A stretch of DNA of 64,000 nt from a virus. The position numbers and the translations under genes were made by a program. Under the pieces are notes generated by a model that made no database searches, was not told the DNA's origin, and saw nothing but the letters and a program-made list of their open reading frames with translations. Shown here piece by piece: positions 15,879 to 25,625 of this stretch (positions within the stretch are counted from its first letter, which is position 1; every line of letters begins with the position of its first letter). The stretch covers positions 1-64,000 of the IMG/VR virus record IMGVR_UViG_3300028430_000572. One strand, given 5' to 3'.

Positions 15879-18800
15879 AAACGAGCAAGAGCGGCGACAC
15901 TTGCGGCACGCGGGACGCACGGGAGGCAACGAGTTCTCCTGTCCATGAAACAGACCGCACGATGTCGGCGAGTTCATTGATCGTGCTCGAATCGCCGATG
16001 CGGCACGTCCCGCCGCCGTACTGCATCCCGTCAACAACCGTGCGATCATTGTTGCTGCAACGAAACTCGTTGAAGTTCGCGGCGGCGAGTGCTGTCATCA
16101 TCGCGCCGGTAATCGCTGGGGATGTCGCCGCCCCGATCGTCCGCGTGTGAACGGTTTGTCCGCCGCATTGCAGAGCGATGCGAAGTTCGCCAGCGGCGCG
16201 ATCAAGACTCATCGCGAATTGTACTGACTGCTCTGCCTCGAACGAAACTCCGAGTGCAAAGTCGGTTACGTCGATCGTCGTGCCATTCGCGCGGATGCGA
16301 AGGCTGAAACGCGATTCGCGAGTGACGGTCGAGCCCGACATCGTGATAAACGGGCTGGGGCGGAGTTCGATCCAGTTGTTTGCATCGGCCCAAAGCGTAC
16401 CGATGCACCAATCAGGAGCAGCGCCGTTACGAGGCGGGCCGAATTGATCCCACCCGAAGCCTGCGGGCGACACGGCCATTGCCCATGCCGTCGTCCATGC
16501 TCCGGTAAGCCCAAGCCCCGTCACGGTTGCAATCTCGTCGGGGCCGGTGAACGTGCCGCCGATCGTCGCCGATCGCTGCAATGAATATGGGAACGCTCCT
16601 TGGCCTTCGATAACCTCAGTGCATCCGGTGAAATACAGGTCTTGCGGATACTTGAGATTCGCGAGCGTGCTATCCGCGAGCATCCATCCGTCGTTTGTGT
16701 TCGGGCTGTTTCGTTGAATCAGATCGGCGAACGTGATCGGGAACCACTCATTGCTTGTCGGAACCGTGATAGCGCCGCTTGGCCGATTGTCGTAGGGCGG
16801 GCCAGACTCGGATCGAAGGAACAACGGCGAGTTGCCCGTTGCAGCGTCGCCCATGTTTCCTCCGGTCGCTGATCGAATCCACGACTCGGACAATCCATGT
16901 CGATGAGCGGCCCAGCAGCGAACGCGGACGTGCGTAGCCGTCAAAGCAAAGTTGGTCGAATATTGGTTCGCGCCGACGAGCGAGTTGGAAGCGAATGAGC
17001 ATCGCACAAGTCCGGTCGAAGACAACGAAGTTCCTTGCGTGAGCCCGAAGAATATTGCCATAACTCGCGGCGAGTTCTGATTCGACGAGTCGTGCCAAAA
17101 CGGTGGCGGCGAGAAGTCGCCGACCGACTGCCCGACCGAGCCCGACGCAGAATCGTTCGCGATCTTGAATCGTTGCAGATTGCCGCCGATCTTTCGCTGG
17201 CCGCTCGATGCAAACGCAATCCCGTTCCTGCCAGCGAGCGAAGCAATCGAAAACGCGGAGTCCGCGAGCCCATCGTTAGCGCGATTTACGCCGCCGCACG
17301 AAACGTTGAGAAGTCGCGCAGATCGAACATCGGGGAGTCGCTGGCGGACGATGCGATTGTCGGATTGCCGCCGGTAGTAAATAAAGCCGTTTGCAATGTT
17401 CGATCCAAGGGAGAACGGCTCGCGAGTGAATCCGCAGAAAGCCCACGTCCGCCCGCCGTCGCGAGAAATGACGGCTTGATCGATGCCGGTGACGTTGCGC
17501 GAGTTGAGTTGCTGATTGGCCGACCATTCGCCGAGAATGTCGAAGTTGCCGCTCGCGTCGCCTTCGGGCCTGTCCGCTTGAATTACAAGCGTGAGCGTAC
17601 CTTGCGATCCCCAATTTGCGAGATTGACATCGACACCAGACACGGCCCCGGAGATACCCGATCGAGCATTGCGAACGCCGCCAGCGACGCGAGCGATGCG
17701 CGGAACGTAATTCGTCGCCGAAGTACCGACGATGTATTCGCAAAGAAACGAGTTGACAGCATCCGGCCCGAGAATGAGTTTGTTCGTTTCGACGTGCGGG
17801 GCCATGCCGACCCAATTCGATCCTTGGAACTGCGTGCCGCGAATGCGACCGGCAACGCCAGTGCTCGTCAGTACGCCGTTGGTAAACACACCCGAGTCTT
17901 GTACGCCATCGCGATTGTAAGAAACCTCGAAGTCGTCGTACGAATCGGGCTGGAATCGAACTTCGGTAATTGATGAGTAACCGATGTCCGACTCGTGCTG
18001 CAACAAAGCGATTTTGCCGTCGTCTCGAAGAACCATGCCCACGCCCTGCGGCTGGCAGTTCTGCGGGCCAATGTTCTGCCATCGAGTGCCGATCGTCGCG
18101 GGCGCGTCACTCTCGGGCGGCGTTGCGTTCGCGCTATGCGCCACAAAGCAAGCGTACACCTTGCCATTCGGTCGGCTGACAAGATCCCCGACGATGTAGT
18201 TTGTCGCCGCTGACCATGCGGGCGGTCTCGTAATGCCGTTGCCGCTCGGGCCGATATCTCGCCAGTTCGTCGGATCGGACAGAGGGGCAGTCGTGCCTGA
18301 GCCGTTTGTTCTCCGCTCGTATCCGCGACCGACGGACGCAACGCGATCGCCGATCGCGTAACTGCGACCAGACTCCCAAGCAAACAGAGTTGCCGCCGCC
18401 TTGCTGAATCGGCCCCACTTGATTTGATTTGGCGTGCCGGTTTGATCGGGCACAAATCGCGACGCTGCATCGGGTCGCGTCATCCTGAACCAGTACGACG
18501 TGCCGCCATCGGGCTCAACGTTCGCACCTTCGCCGCTGCCCGGGTTGTTGAAGTAATCCTGAGCACACAACCAAACTTCGGTGAGCGGCTGACCGATCGT
18601 GCGGCGAGGGCACCAGTACGACTGGAACGACCACATATTGCCGCGAGCCTTGCCCTTGTTCGTCGGCGTAAGGCGATCGTCAATCGTGTATTGCCACGTC
18701 TGGCCGTAATCGTTGCTGACAGCGAACGCGCAGCCGATTGTCTCGTCGCCGGTCCAGTTCGTTGCTGTGCCGCCCGTACGCTCAACGATGCGGCAGAATG

Positions 18801-19284
18801 CAACGATCGTGCCGTGGACGATCTGTGCTCGGATGAGTTGATACAGGAACCCGTCATCGTTTGCCGTGCCTGCAATGCGACGCAAGTCGGGGCCGCGAGA
18901 GCCTGTCGCCCGCACATACGAAAGGTTAGTCAAGAGCGTTTCTTGGCCGGTCTGCTCGTTGATGCGAACGACTTTGATCGTGCCGGTCGAGTTGTCGCCC
19001 GAAAGAAGTCGATTGAAGACAAGCGTTGTGCCGTCGATATCGCGACCGACAGCGATAGCGGCATCGCTCGTCGTGTCGCCGCTGACGATGTTCGCAATCG
19101 TTTCAACCGGACCCGGAGCGCCAGCGATCGAAATGCGGCGACCGTATCGCGGGACGTTTGCGGCGACTCGTTCGCCAACGGGCGACATCGTTTCAACGTT
19201 GCGAGAGAACTGCAAGTATGACGGAGTGCCGGTGCCCGCGCGCTGGGTGAGATCAAAGTTGCGAATCGAAGTAAATTGGCTCAA
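15877..19284 (-). CDS. Sialidase-like tail fibre / receptor-binding protein
   Basis: 1,135 residues, the longest gene. Sialidase-type Asp-box repeats (SNDYGQTW near 190, SRDGGRTW near 600) suggest a BNR beta-propeller. Two carbohydrate-binding modules of the ChtBD3/CBM5-12 type follow each other near residues 290-400 (AWESGRSYAIGDRVAS and AWSAATNYIVGDLVS). The last 200 residues look like a concanavalin-type lectin fold (NNWIELRPSPF...). Together this indicates host-glycan binding and possibly cleavage. Start is TTG 19284 after GGGAG. Unusually it lies between the portal and MuF-like genes rather than among the tail genes. The stop overlaps an IR. Confidence 0.7.
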   Translation of the reverse strand: MSQFTSIRNFDLTQRAGTGTPSYLQFSRNVETMSPVGERVAANVPRYGRRISIAGAPGPVETIANIVSGDTTSDAAIAVGRDIDGTTLVFNRLLSGDNSTGTIKVVRINEQTGQETLLTNLSYVRATGSRGPDLRRIAGTANDDGFLYQLIRAQIVHGTIVAFCRIVERTGGTATNWTGDETIGCAFAVSNDYGQTWQYTIDDRLTPTNKGKARGNMWSFQSYWCPRRTIGQPLTEVWLCAQDYFNNPGSGEGANVEPDGGTSYWFRMTRPDAASRFVPDQTGTPNQIKWGRFSKAAATLFAWESGRSYAIGDRVASVGRGYERRTNGSGTTAPLSDPTNWRDIGPSGNGITRPPAWSAATNYIVGDLVSRPNGKVYACFVAHSANATPPESDAPATIGTRWQNIGPQNCQPQGVGMVLRDDGKIALLQHESDIGYSSITEVRFQPDSYDDFEVSYNRDGVQDSGVFTNGVLTSTGVAGRIRGTQFQGSNWVGMAPHVETNKLILGPDAVNSFLCEYIVGTSATNYVPRIARVAGGVRNARSGISGAVSGVDVNLANWGSQGTLTLVIQADRPEGDASGNFDILGEWSANQQLNSRNVTGIDQAVISRDGGRTWAFCGFTREPFSLGSNIANGFIYYRRQSDNRIVRQRLPDVRSARLLNVSCGGVNRANDGLADSAFSIASLAGRNGIAFASSGQRKIGGNLQRFKIANDSASGSVGQSVGDFSPPPFWHDSSNQNSPRVMAIFFGLTQGTSLSSTGLVRCSFASNSLVGANQYSTNFALTATHVRVRCWAAHRHGLSESWIRSATGGNMGDAATGNSPLFLRSESGPPYDNRPSGAITVPTSNEWFPITFADLIQRNSPNTNDGWMLADSTLANLKYPQDLYFTGCTEVIEGQGAFPYSLQRSATIGGTFTGPDEIATVTGLGLTGAWTTAWAMAVSPAGFGWDQFGPPRNGAAPDWCIGTLWADANNWIELRPSPFITMSGSTVTRESRFSLRIRANGTTIDVTDFALGVSFEAEQSVQFAMSLDRAAGELRIALQCGGQTVHTRTIGAATSPAITGAMMTALAAANFNEFRCSNNDRTVVDGMQYGGGTCRIGDSSTINELADIVRSVSWTGELVASRASRVPQVSPLLLV

Positions 19285-19296
19285 GGGACAACTCCC

Positions 19297-19313
19297 AATT
19301 TCGTGGCGAAATC
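19297..19313. repeat. IR copy upstream of tail fibre gene
   Basis: AATTTCG-TGG-CGAAATC, 13 bp upstream of the TTG start with the GGGAG SD in between. Confidence 0.9.
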
Positions 19314-19347
19314 GAACGACGAGTGATTCGACTGTTTGTGATTGTGA

Positions 19348-19704
19348 TTACGGCAGCTCGATGCCGTAGCCGTACCTTGCCGCCCCGCCGACCCCGCGAA
19401 CGAAAAGGGCTTGCACGTTGCCGACTGCGAGCGGATCGCCGTTGCTTACGACTGCACCGAACGCGCGACGCTCGCCAGCCTTGAGTCGCTCCCAATATTC
19501 TTCGACCACAACGCCATTGCGAACGCGGTCGTAGGCAGGAATGCGAACCTCAAGCGGGAAGTTGCTGTCGAGTTCGCAAACGACCCACACGGCGCGAGGC
19601 GGCTCGCCATCGGGTCGAATCGATCCTGCGGTCGAGCGACAATCGAGAGGGGTAGAGAACGACGGAGAAACGGCGCTTGTCAAATCGCGGCCCGTAGATG
19701 CCAT
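19348..19704 (-). CDS. Unknown small virion-region protein
   Basis: 118 residues (MASTGRDLTS... to YGYGIELP), beta-rich, without signal or membrane segment. It sits between the portal and tail fibre genes. ERRAFGAVVSNGDPLAVGNVQA suggests a small compact beta fold, perhaps a head fibre or decoration protein. Not recognised. Confidence 0.6.
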   Translation of the reverse strand: MASTGRDLTSAVSPSFSTPLDCRSTAGSIRPDGEPPRAVWVVCELDSNFPLEVRIPAYDRVRNGVVVEEYWERLKAGERRAFGAVVSNGDPLAVGNVQALFVRGVGGAARYGYGIELP

Positions 19705-19740
19705 GACGATGCTCCCATGTTACGGGCGGGTCGATTGATG

Positions 19741-21525
19741 CTAGGCGTTGTCGCCGCCGTCTTCTTCGTCGTTATCTTCGTCGTCCTGCGATTCGATGCT
19801 TTCGTATTCGGAATCGTCGTCTTGCATTTCAGGATCGCCGACATCGCCGACGAGTTGCGATGTTTCTGTTGCCGCGTTGTGAAGTGCCATTCGCGAGAGC
19901 AAAGCGGACTTGAGATCGTCGGGCATACCCATTGCACGGACGAGCATCTCGGCCGTGAGGATACCTTCTCGCTGCAACTCCGAGATCGAAGAAACAAGCG
20001 ACGGCGTGATATTGAACTGCCGCGCGACTTCTTCTGCGTACTCACGATCGTCGGAAAACGGTTCGAGTTTGGCGATGATGCGCTCGATTACGCGACGAAG
20101 CAATGTCGGGGGAACGAACGGGGCGGTCGCAAGTTCTTTGGCAATCGAGATCATCTCGCCGATTGAAGCAACGTCGAACTGCCGCGAGTATGTCGTATGC
20201 GATGCGAGTTCCGACTTATCGCCAAGAATCCCGAGCATCGTGGCGAGCCAGTTGTCAATCGTTTCGATCGAATCGGTAGCCTGCTCAAGGTACTTGTAGA
20301 GCGGCTCCATATCTCGAATCTTCTTCGTCGCCGCTTCTGCAACGTTCTTGCTTGCGGTGTTGTCGAGGCACGCGACTTCGTACATCTCGGTCACGATTGC
20401 GTCCGCACTTTCGGCGAGCGATCGAGCCTGATCGGGATCAGCGCCGAACGATCCGACTTTGGCGTTTTCGTTGGAAATGAAAATCGTGTTGCCGGGTCCT
20501 GACGCAATCGACGAGTTGCCCTGCCCTTCAACGCCGACGATGTACCTCTGCGTAAACGTTGCTTGTGCGTGCTCTTCGTTCTTGTACGAGATGAGATTCG
20601 TGTGCGTCCGCTGCATGTTCGCCAGCGGCATCGAAGGGAACATCACATCGAGAAACGCCCACGGGCAAGCCGGGAAGTTGTGCGTCTGCACTTCGACAAT
20701 CTTGAGCACGGTCTTGGCTACTTGCGACTTGCCTTCGCCCGAAACTTCGATTTCTTCGATGTACTTCGCCCACCACTGATCGGTCCATTCGATCCAGAAC
20801 TTGCTTTCGACTTCGGGGCTTGCAAACGACTCGCGGGATCGCTGCGTGTACTCAATGACAACGCGATACACGCGACCTTGTTTGAACGTGCTTTTGTCGT
20901 CGTAATCGACAGAGTAATCGACGATCGAATCGGGCTCGGCAGAGACGATGTACGGCCTGCCTTGATTCTCGGGGTCTTGCTGACGTGCAGCCGCTGCCGT
21001 TACGATCGGCTGGCCGCGAGCATCGCGGGAGTCTGGCTCGATTCGCTTCGAGTCAACGCCGATCCATGCTCTGCCAAACTTGAGCGAGTCGTAGACAGTC
21101 GCCGCGATCCATTCGTCCATCTTGACGCGAGCAAACTCGGACGCGAGCGATTCGGCACGCTTGGGCTTTGCAGACGTGAGATAACCGGCAACTTGTGACA
21201 CAATCGAGCGAAAGTGCGGGACGGGACTCGCCATCGAAACGCGGCGACGATACCGAAGCGATCCGGCGGCGCTGCCTTGCGCCATCGACTGCTGCACAGT
21301 CGTAGCGGTGCCTGTCGCGCCGCCGATTTGCGCTTCGCCTTCGTGCGGCAAAATAATCGGCTCGCCGAACTGATCCAACCCGCGACGATAATCGTCGTCG
21401 CAGTTGTAAGACATCCTCAAGAATCGAACGTTGTTCTTGTTGGCGTACGCCCACGATGCGAACGTAGCACCGTTTGAGCCGGGGACAACGCCGACTTGCG
21501 GCAGAGGGAGTTGCTTGATCTTCAT
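19741..21525 (-). CDS. Portal protein
   Basis: 594 residues, the right size for a portal. Directly downstream of terminase (one methyltransferase in between). N-terminal DYRRG..., YRRRVSMASPVPHFRSIVSQVAGYL, and a long helical C-terminal half with ASKNVAEAATKKIRDMEPL and SIETIDNWLATMLGI, the helical wing pattern of portals. It ends in a very acidic tail (DDEDNDEEDGGD). Start ATG 21525 overlaps the methyltransferase stop (ATGA). The portal ring docks terminase and threads DNA. Confidence 0.8.
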   Translation of the reverse strand: MKIKQLPLPQVGVVPGSNGATFASWAYANKNNVRFLRMSYNCDDDYRRGLDQFGEPIILPHEGEAQIGGATGTATTVQQSMAQGSAAGSLRYRRRVSMASPVPHFRSIVSQVAGYLTSAKPKRAESLASEFARVKMDEWIAATVYDSLKFGRAWIGVDSKRIEPDSRDARGQPIVTAAAARQQDPENQGRPYIVSAEPDSIVDYSVDYDDKSTFKQGRVYRVVIEYTQRSRESFASPEVESKFWIEWTDQWWAKYIEEIEVSGEGKSQVAKTVLKIVEVQTHNFPACPWAFLDVMFPSMPLANMQRTHTNLISYKNEEHAQATFTQRYIVGVEGQGNSSIASGPGNTIFISNENAKVGSFGADPDQARSLAESADAIVTEMYEVACLDNTASKNVAEAATKKIRDMEPLYKYLEQATDSIETIDNWLATMLGILGDKSELASHTTYSRQFDVASIGEMISIAKELATAPFVPPTLLRRVIERIIAKLEPFSDDREYAEEVARQFNITPSLVSSISELQREGILTAEMLVRAMGMPDDLKSALLSRMALHNAATETSQLVGDVGDPEMQDDDSEYESIESQDDEDNDEEDGGDNA

Positions 21526-22298
21526 GTGACAAGTCTAGGCAGCGGCGATTTCGTGTCGAAATTGAGCAACACATCTTGTAGCCTGCGTTTCGACACCTCG
21601 AAATATCGATCGTCGAGTTCGATGCCGATAAACCTGCGATTGGTCTTGATAGCGACCTCGCCCGTCGTGCCGGAGCCCATGAAGCAATCGAGCACGGTGC
21701 CTCGATTAAACGGTTCACATCTGTCGATGATCCATCGCATGAAATCGATAGGCTTCGCGCACGGGTGAGTGTGCTTCGGAGCAGATGGACTCATTGTTCT
21801 AAATATCAATGTATCGCTTCTGGCTCCGAGTCCGTTCGCGAGATATGGGTCAGGGCCATATACAACCACCGGATGAGTGTTCTGCCATCCCCACGAACAC
21901 CGACTGCCCGCTGCTGGCGATGAGACGCTAAGTACCCAAGTCGGCATCGGATAAAGCCACTCGGAAAGACGACCGGGAGTGAAAACAACGATCGGAGCAA
22001 TTCTGCGGGCTTGCGGTAGCCATAGTCGAGCGAGAGCGGCAACATTCTCGCGCGTGTCATCGAACGATCTGTAATCAAGCCCTACGCCGTAGGGAGGATC
22101 GGTGCAGACAAGATCGACGCATCCATCTGGCATTGCCGACATTACCTCTTCGCACTTGCCGCGATAGATCGTGACCCGCCCGCAGTCGCTCTGCCATTTG
22201 TCTTGCGTTGAATAAACGACCGGGCCGACATTCTTCCACCAGAGCGAAGAAATGCGTTCGGGCTTACGAGAGATTTTTTTGGTGTTCCGTTTAGCCAT
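21522..22298 (-). CDS. DNA methyltransferase (DPPY type) inside the packaging operon
   Basis: 258-residue amino-methyltransferase (N6-adenine or N4-cytosine). Motif IV DPPYG is at residues 67-71 and the SAM-binding CFMGSGTTG near residue 213, followed by FIGIELDDRYF. Order IV then I is the beta class. It lies between terminase large subunit and portal and overlaps portal by 4 nt, so it is co-translated with packaging genes. An IR variant is in frame near the C-terminus (NFDTKS). Likely protects phage DNA from host restriction; no cognate nuclease is adjacent. Confidence 0.85.
   Translation of the reverse strand: MAKRNTKKISRKPERISSLWWKNVGPVVYSTQDKWQSDCGRVTIYRGKCEEVMSAMPDGCVDLVCTDPPYGVGLDYRSFDDTRENVAALARLWLPQARRIAPIVVFTPGRLSEWLYPMPTWVLSVSSPAAGSRCSWGWQNTHPVVVYGPDPYLANGLGARSDTLIFRTMSPSAPKHTHPCAKPIDFMRWIIDRCEPFNRGTVLDCFMGSGTTGEVAIKTNRRFIGIELDDRYFEVSKRRLQDVLLNFDTKSPLPRLVT
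21547..21563. repeat. IR variant inside methyltransferase gene
   Basis: GATTTCG-TGT-CGAAATT near the 3' end of the frame, read as NFDTKS. Confidence 0.75.
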
Positions 22299-22300
22299 TT

Positions 22301-22317
22301 GATTTCGCCACGAAATT
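22301..22317. repeat. IR copy between terminase and methyltransferase
   Basis: GATTTCG-CCA-CGAAATT lying entirely in the 22-nt gap between the two genes. Confidence 0.9.
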
Positions 22318-22320
22318 GAA

Positions 22321-23748
22321 TCAAGTCCACCCGATACGCAGCGTGCTCGCGTTGCGTGACTTCGGCACGGGATACTTCTTGACGATGTAGTACGACACCG
22401 CATCGCTCATGTGCGTGAGCCGCCGATCGGGTCCGGGGTCGAGTTCGCCCGAACCTTTCTTGTATGCCACTTGCTCAAAGTCTTGGATGAGCGTCTTGCA
22501 TTTTGACGAAACGATAATCCTCGGTTGTCCTGCCGCTGGCTTGAGCGATCCGTTTACCGCTGCGATGCGCTCTTGTATCGCCGGGTTCGCTTTGCTCCAC
22601 GCGGGAACAAACCTTGACCCGAAAGACGACGACATTTTGATCGAAATCATGTCGTAATCCGAGTGATTGCTTTTCGTGTTGCGCTGATTGCCGCTCGCGT
22701 CGCCGTACACGCTTACGACGGAAGGCGACAGGGCATTCACGCGACGCGCGACCTCATCGAACATCGAAGGCGTGTCGGCACCATCCATGACGATTTCATC
22801 GAACGCAATCGACTTGTCTGGCAACTCGCAAAGCAAACACACGCAGTACGGCGAACGGTTGAAGTCAACCGCGACGACGATACGCAGCGATCCGGGATCG
22901 GGCAGTTTGAACTCGCTCGGCTGGACAACATGCAACTTGCGATCAAACGAACGGTAAACATGCCCTTTGCGGAGCGATACAAATTTGCCGTCTACTTCCT
23001 GAGCCAAGAACGTTTCGTCGTATGACTCTTCCAATCGCTGAACGAATGACTTTGGCAGATAGTCATTGTCCCGCGTCGTCATTTGAATCATGCGATGATC
23101 GGCGGTCTGTCGAGTCGCGAACCGATCGTAAATCCAGTCATACCCGTTGGGAGTCGTCGTCAGTCGGATAATGCGACGCCTAGCCTTCGGGCATCGCAAT
23201 CGACCAATAACAATGTCATACGTGCCCTGCACGATATCGCGCGCTTCGTCGAGCACCGCCCACCCGAGATCAAGTCCGCGAATCGCGTCGGGGTTATCAA
23301 GCGACCGAGCGACCGCTTGGCCCCATGCGCGAACCGTAAGCACGCCGTCGTGTTTCTTGAAGTTGCTTGCAAATCCCCACTCGGCAGGCGGCTGTCGATT
23401 GAACACCCAATCGATGCCCTGCTCAAGCCCCATCTCTGACAAAAACGCCCAGAGTCGAGGCAAGACCGACTGATGCAACTGCGAGTAAGTGTTGGCGAAG
23501 ATGCCGCCGATCGTCCCTGTCCCTGCCTCGGATTGCATGATGATCGTAACCGCACGCATGAGCGCATGGGTCTTACCAGAGCCGATGCCACCAACGCCAG
23601 CGATTGCGAACGTATCGAGATCGGTCAAGAACTCGTATTGCCAAGGCAAGCAAGCGAATCGATGCTCGCGGATGATCGGCCCCGTATCGCTCGCCTGCTG
23701 CTGCGTGTCGATTTCGATATTGCCGATTGTGCTTTTGCCGAAAATCAT
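22321..23748 (-). CDS. terL: Terminase large subunit
   Basis: 475 residues. ATPase: Walker A GIGSGKT at 54-60, Walker B GWAVLDEARD at 162-171, coupling motif LTTTPNG. Nuclease: VVAVDFNRSPY with the first catalytic Asp, followed by conserved Asp-rich segments (VYGDASG) and RLTHMSDAVSYYIVKK near the C-terminus. This motor packages DNA into the prohead and cuts the concatemer. It overlaps the upstream gene by 4 nt (ATGA). Length is normal for siphoviruses. Confidence 0.93.
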   Translation of the reverse strand: MIFGKSTIGNIEIDTQQQASDTGPIIREHRFACLPWQYEFLTDLDTFAIAGVGGIGSGKTHALMRAVTIIMQSEAGTGTIGGIFANTYSQLHQSVLPRLWAFLSEMGLEQGIDWVFNRQPPAEWGFASNFKKHDGVLTVRAWGQAVARSLDNPDAIRGLDLGWAVLDEARDIVQGTYDIVIGRLRCPKARRRIIRLTTTPNGYDWIYDRFATRQTADHRMIQMTTRDNDYLPKSFVQRLEESYDETFLAQEVDGKFVSLRKGHVYRSFDRKLHVVQPSEFKLPDPGSLRIVVAVDFNRSPYCVCLLCELPDKSIAFDEIVMDGADTPSMFDEVARRVNALSPSVVSVYGDASGNQRNTKSNHSDYDMISIKMSSSFGSRFVPAWSKANPAIQERIAAVNGSLKPAAGQPRIIVSSKCKTLIQDFEQVAYKKGSGELDPGPDRRLTHMSDAVSYYIVKKYPVPKSRNASTLRIGWT

Positions 23749-24278
23749 GGCACCGCCGCCTGCGGCTTGCCGCGATACCGCTCAAGTTCGCGCTGGGCTT
23801 TGAGGAGTCGCAGCGTTGCTTCGACGTGATCGGCCCGCGCCGATACAACCATTTGTGCAATCGGTCGAGTGATGAGTTCGGATACGTCAGACACGACCGA
23901 GCCGTTCGGAAGGATGATGCCCGATTCTGTTGCTTTGCGAATCACAAACAACGCAGACGGGATCGGGATGTTTGCAAGCGAAACCGCCCGCTCAACAAGT
24001 GCGTCCGCGTCTTGCTTCGTGCGTTCCCACAAGTACCACAATCGAGAGTCGGTCGTGAGTCGTTGCCAGTCGCGGATCGAAACGGGACCGTAATCCTTCG
24101 CGACCATATCGGCACTTACCGACATCCACGCAGACAGAACGACCGACCACTTCGATTCGCTTTTGACAACGCCGAATCGATACGACTCGGACGATACGGC
24201 TTTGCTGAGTTGCCCGATCGCAGTAATCCAAGGTATCGACGGGACAGCAATCGCTGGCTTGGAGTTTGATTTCGTCAC
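23745..24278 (-). CDS. Unknown protein, terminase small subunit by position
   Basis: 177 residues, helical, no clear helix-turn-helix. It overlaps terL by 4 nt, the usual place of the small terminase subunit. Start is GTG 24278: AGGAAAG lies 8 nt upstream and the stop of the preceding gene is just before it. Remarkably this GTG is inside an IR (GATTTC-GTG-ACGAAATC). The C-terminus (LLKAQRELERYRGKPQAAVP) is a charged helix. Identity as TerS is inference from location. Confidence 0.55.
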   Translation of the reverse strand: MTKSNSKPAIAVPSIPWITAIGQLSKAVSSESYRFGVVKSESKWSVVLSAWMSVSADMVAKDYGPVSIRDWQRLTTDSRLWYLWERTKQDADALVERAVSLANIPIPSALFVIRKATESGIILPNGSVVSDVSELITRPIAQMVVSARADHVEATLRLLKAQRELERYRGKPQAAVP

Positions 24279-24284
24279 GAAATC
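24268..24284. repeat. IR copy containing a GTG start codon
   Basis: GATTTCG-TCA-CGAAATC; read on the minus strand it contains GTG at 24278-24276 used as start, with the SD just outside the repeat. Confidence 0.85.
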
Positions 24285-24293
24285 GCTTTCCTG

Positions 24294-24797
24294 TTAGAAC
24301 TTGTAGACTCGATCCGAACCTGCGATTTCGTCAAGCCCCGGCAGCACGTCGGAGACTTTGGCGGCTTCACGCCGACCATTTGATTCAATCGACCCGGCGA
24401 CTCCCATCGCCGATCCCATCGCGGGATAGGTTGAGTAAAGATACGCTCGCTCGAACTCCGAGAAGTGAGCACGAACGAAATCGGCTCGCGGCATCTTGAT
24501 ATCGAGCCGCCCCGTCATCATCGCTTGTACGGTCGCGGCGATTTGCGTCCGACGCAGGAAGTCTTTGATTGATTGCGTCGTAGCGCTCGCACACTCGGCG
24601 CAAACATCGAATCGCCCCGTCACGTCGAAGATGCGGACCTGATACATCGCTGACGGGCTGACAAGTTCGGCGAGTTTATCGTCCGTCGATTCGTGCGTTG
24701 CAAATGAGAACTTGTTGAGTGCCCCCGGGATGAGCACAATCGAAATCGAGAACTTGCCGACGGGGCGGCGAAACGTCTGATCGTTGATCGGGGTCAT
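24294..24797 (-). CDS. Unknown protein
   Basis: 167 residues (MTPINDQTFRRPVGK... to GSDRVYKF). The N-terminal half is beta-rich (FSISIVLIPGALNKF, YQVRIFDVTGRFDVC). The C-terminal half is helical with ARADFVRAHFSEFERAYLY-like charged and aromatic segments. It sits between a methyltransferase and the TerS-position gene. Not recognised; possibly part of the packaging or DNA-modification set. Confidence 0.6.
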   Translation of the reverse strand: MTPINDQTFRRPVGKFSISIVLIPGALNKFSFATHESTDDKLAELVSPSAMYQVRIFDVTGRFDVCAECASATTQSIKDFLRRTQIAATVQAMMTGRLDIKMPRADFVRAHFSEFERAYLYSTYPAMGSAMGVAGSIESNGRREAAKVSDVLPGLDEIAGSDRVYKF

Positions 24798-24817
24798 GCA
24801 ACAACGATAGGCGCTTC

Positions 24818-24834
24818 GATTTCGTCACGAAATC
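24818..24834. repeat. IR copy whose centre is a TGA stop
   Basis: GATTTCG-TCA-CGAAATC; on the minus strand the centre reads TGA and terminates the methyltransferase frame (ends QSIS). Confidence 0.9.
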
Positions 24835-25625
24835 GACTGAGCGAAACGGGCGATCTTGGCTTGCCACGGGGCGAGCGCTTCGGCGATTCGCTTCGTCGCA
24901 ACATCGTGGTACTCGGGCAGGATTTCGCTGCCGATAAATGAGCGACCTACGTTAATCGCGGCAACGCCCGTCGTGCCGCTGCCTGCAAACGGATCGCAGA
25001 CGATCCCGCCCGGCGGCGCTGCGCGGCAGAGTCGTTCCATGAGCGGCACGGGTTTGGTCGCGGGGTGATCCCAAAAAGAATCCCGACGATTATGTATATT
25101 TTCGGTCATTACGTCCGAATGCACGACAAGTTTGTGCTCGCCCTTGCCGGGCTTAGCGAACGAGCCGACTCGCCAAACGTAAATCGTTTCAAACTTGTAA
25201 AACACATTATTTGAAGAAACCGGAAGTCCTCGGTATTTCGGTGCCCAAATCATTACACGATCGGGCTTGAGTATCGCGAGATCGCGATGGAGCGTCGCCG
25301 ACGCTCCAAACCAAAACACAGGGCCTCGCGACACACGGAGCATTTCGGGCAGCAAGTACGCGATTCTTGCTTCCCATCCATCACGGCGATCGTCATACTT
25401 CGAGTTCGACTCGTGATCTACGCCGTAAGGCGGATCGGTAATCACCGCATCGACCGACTTATCTCCGAGCGACGCAAGCAACTCGCGAGCGTCGCAAAGT
25501 TTGACATCCGCGGATATCGGCTTTGTACTTGCGTCGCTGGAAGCGACAGCACGCGACCAGAGATCGCTCATCGTCCGGGGCTTGCGCTTCGGGTCGGGAC
25601 GCTTGCGAACTTGTGTTGTGCTCAT
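24825..25625 (-). CDS. DNA methyltransferase (DPPYG / AGSGTTG type)
   Basis: 266 residues. Motif IV VITDPPYGVD at 61-70 and motif I CDPFAGSGTTGVAA near residue 218, then FIGSEILPEYHDVA: a beta-class N4-cytosine or N6-adenine methyltransferase. Start ATG 25625 overlaps the stop of a 32-residue gene. The stop codon is the centre of an IR. It is the second of four methyltransferase-like genes in the window and has no obvious restriction partner, so self-protection or expression control is likelier than a restriction-modification pair. Confidence 0.85.
   Translation of the reverse strand: MSTTQVRKRPDPKRKPRTMSDLWSRAVASSDASTKPISADVKLCDARELLASLGDKSVDAVITDPPYGVDHESNSKYDDRRDGWEARIAYLLPEMLRVSRGPVFWFGASATLHRDLAILKPDRVMIWAPKYRGLPVSSNNVFYKFETIYVWRVGSFAKPGKGEHKLVVHSDVMTENIHNRRDSFWDHPATKPVPLMERLCRAAPPGGIVCDPFAGSGTTGVAAINVGRSFIGSEILPEYHDVATKRIAEALAPWQAKIARFAQSIS

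Noticed and set aside
21522-25625. Restriction-modification systems around the methyltransferases
   Set aside because: No adjacent restriction endonuclease frame was found; the neighbours are packaging genes and small unknown genes.
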